NCBI GenBank assembly: GCA_013396995.1
Contig: VWZP01001440.1
Span: 5,047,151 to 5,111,150 of the forward strand
Direction of reading: 5' to 3'
Length of the DNA stretch: 64,000 bases
Origin: Dicaeum eximium
Taxonomy: Eukaryota; Chordata; Aves; Passeriformes; Dicaeidae
Shown: one piece after another, positions 61,001-64,000 of the stretch
Layout of the letters: every line of letters starts with the position of its first letter
Numbering within the stretch: the stretch's first letter is position 1
Position numbers and translations under genes: made by a program
The notes under the pieces: model-generated
What the model was told of the DNA's origin: nothing
Databases searched by the model: none
The model's input: only the letters and a program-made list of their open reading frames with translations

Positions 61001-62059
61001 AAGCATAAATACTATTGCTGTCTACCTTAAAGCTCAGAAAAAAACTTCCTTCAGCAGAAATGACCTAAATCCAGGGAAGGAGCAAAGGATTTTTTTGATT
61101 TCATAGCAGTTAAGGGAGTAGTTCAAACAATAGAAGAAATTTAAAAAAAAAAAAGTCTGGGTAAGAGCTGTGTCCTTTTAGAGATAAAAACTGAGGCAAA
61201 AGACTTGAACAGATTTCCAGTTACAGTAGGAAGAAGGCTGAGTAGGGAACTGTGGGCAGTCCTGACAGACTGTGTTACACCACAGTGTGCAGAACATTGC
61301 CTAAAATGTGGTAGAATTACAGGAGAGTAGTTGTGTCTCTCTCCTAACGTGATCAGTCCTGCAGCAGCTGGAGCAGGGCACTGGGTGTTGGCCTCTGCAT
61401 CTGCCAGGTAACCCTCAGCATCACCCCTGGCAGGATGTGGGGAGGTGTCTGGGGGATTGCCTTGTGCTGAGCTCTGGGGCCCTGGCATTGTCCCTGTCCC
61501 TCCCATTGCTTTCCTGAAGAAGACTTCTCTTGTTCCTTCTCCACTGCTTGAGTAGAACAGAGTTCATTTTGACCAGAGATTGCGAGGAACATCCACTATA
61601 GTCATGGGCCACTCCATGCAGGCTGTAATTAATTATTATGAGCAAATTGTTCTCAGGGTTTATTGCAAGCCAACTGTAACCTTGTATTGATATCAGGTAC
61701 TCTTCATCTTCTGTGACTGCTGAATTGATACTGTTCTTCCATATTTGATTCAGACTTTTACTTGCTTTGGGCTGTAATTTTTCAGTGACCAGAGAGTTTT
61801 TCTTCAGTAGAAGTTATTTCCCATGAGGTAACGAGATTTCTTTTTTATTTCCTGACAGTGTTACCTGTTTGTGTACTACACAGGCTGGAGGAATGCCAAG
61901 TCCTTCCTGACTTTTGGGTTGATCTGCCTGTGCAACATGTACCTGTACGAACTGCGCAACCTGTGGCAGCTCTTCTTCCATGTGACTGTGGGAGCTTTTT
62001 CTACCTTACAGATCCGACTGCGACAACCGCAGGGAAAGTCCCCTGATTACAATGTCTGA
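47790..62059 (+). CDS. SEC22A: SEC22A, complete coding sequence in six exons
   Basis: SEC22 homolog A, a membrane protein of the early secretory pathway (ER/Golgi) that in mammals is thought to act in vesicle traffic. Exons 47,790-47,971, 49,301-49,464, 50,543-50,737, 55,204-55,322, 58,336-58,401 and 61,859-62,059 total 927 nt, giving 308 residues plus TGA; the human protein is about 307. Residues 1 to about 118 form the longin domain (MSMILSASVVRVRDGLPLSA start). Residues about 119-185 are a linker. Hydrophobic segments lie at about 190-209, 226-249, 256-272 and 275-294, before a short hydrophilic tail ending PDYNV. Unlike SEC22B, the protein has no SNARE coiled coil, as is known for SEC22A and SEC22C. 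The start chosen is the first ATG of the exon, with G at -3; another in-frame ATG is codon 3. Confidence 0.97.
48516..48539. repeat. Perfect 11-bp inverted repeat behind a T-run
   Basis: ACAGGCCAACT, spacer AC, AGTTGGCCTGT: perfect 11-bp arms and a 2-base spacer. It follows about 15 T and CCCTAACAG, so a strong cryptic 3' splice site falls inside the left arm. It is not a recognised transposon end. Confidence 0.9.
49015..49069 (+). repeat. Compound microsatellite (CA)n-(CATA)n
   Basis: About 14 CA dinucleotides followed by ACATACATAG and several ATAC units, ending ATGTGTAAA. It is preceded by GTGTGTGTATATGTG, which is complementary to the CA run and could fold back on it. Confidence 0.95.
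49301..49464 (+). CDS. SEC22A: SEC22A coding exon: second half of longin domain
   Basis: Completes Asn61 and encodes FISSLGVSYMMLCTENYPNV, then FLDELQKEFITTYNMMK, the amphipathic helix and strands that close the longin fold. It ends with one base of an Asp codon. Donor GTAAGG at 49,465. Confidence 0.97.
49465..50542 (+). other. SEC22A: SEC22A intron
   Basis: Phase-1 intron of 1,078 bp, AT-rich, ending TTTTGCGCAG. I see no recognisable element in it. Confidence 0.85.
50543..50737 (+). CDS. SEC22A: SEC22A coding exon: linker after longin domain
   Basis: Encodes DNFIQRTKQRYNNTRSLSTK, then ADMQTEIKLRPPYQISVSEL, followed by a less conserved hydrophilic stretch (SANGFSHIPVGEYKGTGKIS). The end of the exon is where bird and human protein differ most as I recall the human one. 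A reading frame continues past the donor (GTAAGC) for about 70 bases, so intron retention would add about 23 residues and a stop. Confidence 0.96.
50738..55203 (+). other. SEC22A: SEC22A intron, 4.5 kb
   Basis: Phase-1 intron ending CTGCTTTGCAG. It has AT-rich runs (for example TATATATATA near 52,020) and a slightly GC-richer block near 52,950-53,230 with overlapping short open frames on both strands. I recognise no repeat family or exon. Confidence 0.8.
55204..55322 (+). CDS. SEC22A: SEC22A coding exon: first membrane segment
   Basis: Encodes PHQRLEPVTLPG and then the hydrophobic segment IVSFVLSLLCGALNLI, followed by RGFHAIESLLQ. It ends on a codon boundary (phase 0). The positive RG after the segment is consistent with a cytosolic loop, but topology is inferred. 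Confidence 0.97.
55323..58335 (+). other. SEC22A: SEC22A intron, 3.0 kb
   Basis: Phase-0 intron, donor GTATTG, acceptor TTTATTCTTGCAG. It contains an antisense CR1 fragment near 56,230-56,625. The remainder is AT-rich without recognisable content. Confidence 0.85.
56230..56625 (-). mobile_element. CR1 LINE 3' fragment, antisense to SEC22A
   Basis: On the + strand: CAGAGTCATTTAGGTTGCAA, GTCCAACCATAACCCAGC, CACTTCCCTGGGCAGC, CCTCCTCTTCTCCAGGCTAA and TTGGTCTCTAGCCC. This is the CR1 3' region in reverse complement, about 395 bp. Its open frame on the minus strand is residual LINE sequence and not a gene. Confidence 0.9.
58336..58401 (+). CDS. SEC22A: SEC22A micro-sized coding exon: second membrane segment
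   Basis: Exactly 22 codons: NEGEDFSYVIAFFLGTAAC, then LYQ, forming most of the second hydrophobic segment with an acidic lead-in. It is phase 0 on both sides, so skipping would keep frame while removing this membrane span. Donor GTGTGG is weak. Confidence 0.96.
58402..61858 (+). other. SEC22A: SEC22A last intron
   Basis: Phase-0 intron of 3,457 bp ending TTTTTTATTTCCTGACAG. A GC-richer patch lies near 61,350-61,510 with a short open frame on the minus strand and no recognisable similarity. I see no repeat family. Confidence 0.8.
61859..62059 (+). CDS. SEC22A: SEC22A terminal coding exon: last membrane segments
   Basis: 66 codons plus TGA, opening CYLFVYYTGWRNAKSFLTFG and continuing through LICLCNMYLYELRNLWQLFF to the short polar tail LRQPQGKSPDYNV. 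It completes hydrophobic segment 2 and holds segments 3 and 4. Codon use here is notably GC-richer than in the upstream exons. Confidence 0.97.
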   Translation, partial: CYLFVYYTGWRNAKSFLTFGLICLCNMYLYELRNLWQLFFHVTVGAFSTLQIRLRQPQGKSPDYNV

Positions 62060-62154
62060 CAAGTCCTGGAACACTGAGACCAAGTCTTGTTCCAGTAGTT
62101 ACTCTCAGGAATGTAAAGCTGTTCTCCAAAAGAAGAAGCTGTCTGAATGAGGCT

Positions 62155-62206
62155 TTTTTTTTTTTTTTTTTTTTTAAGNNNNNNNNNNNNNTTTTTTTTT
62201 TTTTTT
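62155..62206. other. T tract containing a 13-base assembly gap
   Basis: About 22 T, then AAG, N at 62,179-62,191, then about 16 T and AAATAC. The gap is in a homopolymer, so its true content and length are unknown. Two unrelated T runs or a collapsed repeat are both possible. Confidence 0.95.
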
Positions 62207-62687
62207 TAAATACATCATTGTAAGATGCCTGTGGCTATTTTACACTTGGTGGTTGAACCTTTTTTTTAATTATTTTTCTATTTTCTTGCAAAGGACACAA
62301 AAGAATACGGGACTAGAGGAGGAAAGTAAAGCATATCCATGCAGTGAAATGTATGTAGAATATGACTGGTGGCATAAAAAAGCTTCATTCATACATTCAT
62401 GGAGATAATCTGATGTGGAATTATATGATGGTATTTCACGATCACATTATCTGATGGTAATGTGGAAGCACATTTGTACAGTAATGGAGGAATGTGTAGA
62501 GTATGTTCTGCATATCGTGCAAGCTTTTCACTTCCAAGATCAGTTTTGCCTTTGTGAGGCAGTAGGGAATAGGCTAAATAAGTAATAATAATGCTATTGC
62601 ATATTAGCAAACTAGATGTGGAATATGTAAGATACTAAATTTTGGAATGTTTTGTTTCACATTGACATATATGTGAATGTTTTCTTA

Positions 62688-62693
62688 ATTAAA
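62688..62693 (+). terminator. SEC22A: SEC22A poly(A) signal ATTAAA (proximal)
   Basis: Common variant hexamer about 630 bases after the stop, followed by GTGGTGCTCTGTCTTGTGCTG, a GT-rich downstream element. Confidence 0.5.
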
Positions 62694-63047
62694 ATGTAAC
62701 CTGGAAACTCAGTTTCTAGGGATTGGCTTCACCTGTGGTGCTCTGTCTTGTGCTGTAAGTTCTTTAATGTGTTTTCATTTATGATTTTCTTTTAATTATT
62801 CTTTGAAATTGATTTATGTAGATAGGGTTCATTTTTTGTAATTATTCAAAAAGTTCTGCCACTAAACCCAGGATTCTTACACGCCTCAGGTGTTTGGACT
62901 CTGGAACAGTTGAAAGAACGGATTGGTGAGTAAATGGAGTGACTTGTACTTGTTGGAATACTGTTCTTTTTATATGTTCTTCCTTATTTTCAGAAATGGA
63001 TGAATAATTAGCTCAAACCTGAGACAGACAACTGATGACAGGAAAAT

Positions 63048-63053
63048 AATAAA
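63048..63053 (+). terminator. SEC22A: SEC22A poly(A) signal AATAAA (distal)
   Basis: Canonical hexamer about 990 bases after the stop, followed by T/GT-rich sequence (GTGTTGATTCTTTGGGC, then GGGTTGGGTGTTTTTGTG). Confidence 0.55.
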
Positions 63054-63070
63054 TCAGTCTGATTAGCTTA

Positions 63071-64000
63071 AACAAGAAATACAGGGATTGTGTTGATTCT
63101 TTGGGCTTTATGGGTTGGGTGTTTTTGTGCTGGGATAAAACTTCTGTGATCTAGTTGAGAGAATAATCTTATGCTCCTAAAGCTGGTGAATCCCAGCAAA
63201 CCCCAACCAACCATAGAGGACCACCATCACTTACACTGGGGTTTTATTTTTATATGACAGTTATTGATGATGTTTTATAATGTACAAATAGATGTAGGTT
63301 TTTATCTAGAATCTGTAATCAAGCCTTAATGGCAGAGAGGTTGCAGTGCCCTTGTGTTGCTGGATTTGGGAATTGGCAGAGCTTTGCTGTGAAATGTTGG
63401 CCCCGGCAAATCTTCTTGGGCATTTCATACCAAAATGTTATGTTTTTAAATAAGTTATTTAGTGCAGATTTTATGACCCAGAAAAAAGGAACTGGGTATC
63501 TTATTTTCTTTTTAAATAGATGGAATATTATTAAAAATACTGTGCATAATACAACCAAGAAGAATTAGAGACTGAAACTGCAATGGGAAGTGGTGTGGCT
63601 GAGGTGAAGCCTTTGGAGACCCCTTGGTGTGCAGGCTCCAGGGCTGGGGCTTTGCATTTAATTCTCTTCCCTCCCCACTTAGGGATGGGGAAGAAGGTGG
63701 TCTTCATGAACATGAGAAGCAAACAGCCCTTGCTTAGCACCAAGAATTGCTTGTATTAGCATCCAGTGCACTGTTCTGATAAAGTTTAGAGTAGTCCTTT
63801 ACCATTTAAAACCAGTGATTAAGAAATAGAGATACTATGTTTTAAGTATAGAACCAGGTTCTGTTTTGCTTATGGTGTCTAGAAGAACCCTTATACCTGT
63901 CTTTTCACCTCCATTGATAGGCAGGGAAGCTACTATGAGTGCCTCAAGTACTGCTTAGCTTTTAACTCAGGTTGTTGTGCACATACAGAATTTTTTTGTT
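63071..64000. other. Intergenic sequence downstream of SEC22A
   Basis: No coding exon, RNA gene or recognisable repeat seen. In human the next gene is ADCY5 on the opposite strand. Nothing here can be assigned to it, though a long 3' UTR would not be recognisable by eye. Confidence 0.6.

Larger units (their letters stand above)
62060..63070 (+). other. SEC22A: SEC22A 3' UTR (extent inferred)
   Basis: AT-rich non-coding sequence after the TGA, including a T tract with a 13-base N run, an ATTAAA hexamer at 62,688 and an AATAAA at 63,048. The 3' end is set just past the last hexamer and could be earlier. Confidence 0.6.

Noticed and set aside
1..64000. Search for an undescribed system: arrays, clustered small ORFs, tRNA or other RNA genes, retroviral LTR pairs
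   Set aside because: None found by eye. Apart from two ordinary vertebrate genes, the content is introns, old CR1/SINE fragments and microsatellites. RNA genes without strong sequence signatures could be missed without covariance models.

Overview
The window looks like avian (or at least sauropsid) nuclear DNA. Two split vertebrate genes with GT-AG introns lie on the + strand in a repeat-poor, moderately AT-rich background. The recognisable interspersed repeats are CR1-type LINE fragments and a few very old MIR/CORE-type SINE remnants. I see no operons, phage, CRISPR or bacterial features, and I do not name a species.

Region 1 (1 to about 29,600) is the 3' part of PDIA5 (PDIR), an ER-resident protein disulfide isomerase. 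Five coding exons join without a frame break into 191 residues: the end of one thioredoxin-like domain, then a complete C-terminal thioredoxin domain with a CPHC active site, ending in a KDEL retrieval signal. The upstream exons lie outside the window. The introns carry a long (TTTTC)n pentanucleotide array, CR1 fragments and a MIR-like remnant.

Region 2 (about 29,640 to 42,690) is intergenic. It holds an old CR1 copy of about 1 kb with decayed ORF2-derived sequence, two MIR/CORE-type SINE remnants, a more recent CR1 3' end and one possible conserved non-coding segment. I found no convincing gene.

Region 3 (about 42,690 to 63,070) is SEC22A, complete. A CpG-island promoter with candidate non-coding first exons is followed by six coding exons encoding 308 residues: an N-terminal longin domain, a variable linker and four C-terminal hydrophobic segments. 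The 3' UTR contains a 13-base run of N inside a T tract. The last 0.9 kb shows no gene.

PDIA5 acts in the ER lumen on disulfides. SEC22A is an ER membrane protein of the SEC22 family linked to early secretory traffic. They are neighbours in the same orientation in human 3q21, so the window shows conserved vertebrate gene order, not a functional cassette. I found no undescribed system. The points most worth checking are the SEC22A promoter layout (CpG island between two CR1 fragments, ZNF143/THAP11-like motif, two alternative first-exon donors whose uORFs would share one stop), the pentanucleotide array, and a perfect inverted repeat sitting on a cryptic splice acceptor in SEC22A.
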